Origin: Chloroflexota bacterium | GTDB lineage: Bacteria > Chloroflexota > Limnocylindria > Limnocylindrales > CSP1-4 | Length of the DNA: 35,350 nucleotides | Reading direction: 5' to 3' | NCBI GenBank assembly: GCA_021789435.1 | Contig: JAJYJO010000018.1 | Span: 1 to 35,350, forward strand | Part shown: piece after piece, positions 35,216 to 35,350 of the stretch | Layout: the number at the start of each line of letters is the position of its first letter | Numbering within the stretch: position 1 is the stretch's first letter | Notes under the pieces: generated by a model | Databases searched by the model: none | What the model saw: only the letters and a program-made list of their open reading frames with translations | Told to the model about the DNA's origin: nothing | Translations under genes and position numbers: made by a program

Positions 35216-35350
35216 GGAGGTCCTCCAGGCGCGGCGCCGGAACGGGCCGGCGCAGGGTGCGGCGTTGGCAGGCGCCGATGATACGCCGGCTCGGGCGCGA
35301 GACCCTCCGGGCTGGAGGAGCCGGCTCGGCCCGGTCATCGGGACCGAGCC

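Overview
The window is GC-rich, with densely packed genes, many 4-bp ATGA/GTGA overlaps and frequent GTG starts. It contains cell-wall lipid II amidation genes (MurT/GatD), an actinobacterial-type CysO/CysM/Mec cysteine pathway, an ECF transporter and several -10 hexamers placed directly upstream of ATG (leaderless-type promoters). This suits a monoderm, high-GC bacterium. My best guess is Chloroflexota of the Limnocylindria/Ellin6529 type, or a deep actinobacterial lineage. The sequence alone does not settle this; there is no rRNA, tRNA or ribosomal marker.

Region 1 (1-12665, + strand) is a sulfur-trafficking island. After the tail of an ABC-2 permease come an Rrf2/IscR-type Fe-S regulator with a near-consensus promoter and operator, sufC, sufS, a 1176-residue zinc-ribbon/adenylate cyclase/AAA/TPR regulator, and sufU. 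Then follows a tightly overlapping operon: rhodanese-MoeZ, cysO, cysM, mec (JAMM protease), a metallo-beta-lactamase-fold hydrolase and a small membrane protein. The same operator core, CCGAC-N7-GTCGG, occurs before the Rrf2 gene and again before sufU. One regulator therefore probably controls both halves. sufB and sufD are absent. Sulfur can plausibly flow from cysteine (SufS) or another donor via SufU and the rhodanese domain to CysO thiocarboxylate, then via CysM and Mec back to cysteine.

Region 2 (12666-19310) holds a truncated LysE-type exporter remnant, a secreted TAP-like alpha/beta hydrolase lipoprotein (-), phosphoketolase plus acetate kinase (+, acetyl-phosphate to ATP), and a tandem universal stress protein (-).

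Region 3 (19397-24436) is a complete ECF transporter operon on the minus strand: nucleoside hydrolase, S component, T component and a fused double ATPase. Upstream is a 434-bp control region containing two mirrored palindromes and three 13-bp tandem repeats.

Region 4 (24437-28580, + strand) has PurE, a small membrane protein, a zinc-ribbon Nudix hydrolase, and then an AbrB-like regulator, a PLDc_N membrane peptide, an ABC ATPase and an ABC permease. The last three resemble the yxlEFG arrangement.

Region 5 (28577-35215, - strand) has an aldehyde dehydrogenase, a Cys-rich small protein, MurT/GatD, a GGDEF/HD-GYP dual c-di-GMP enzyme and an exported single-pass protein.
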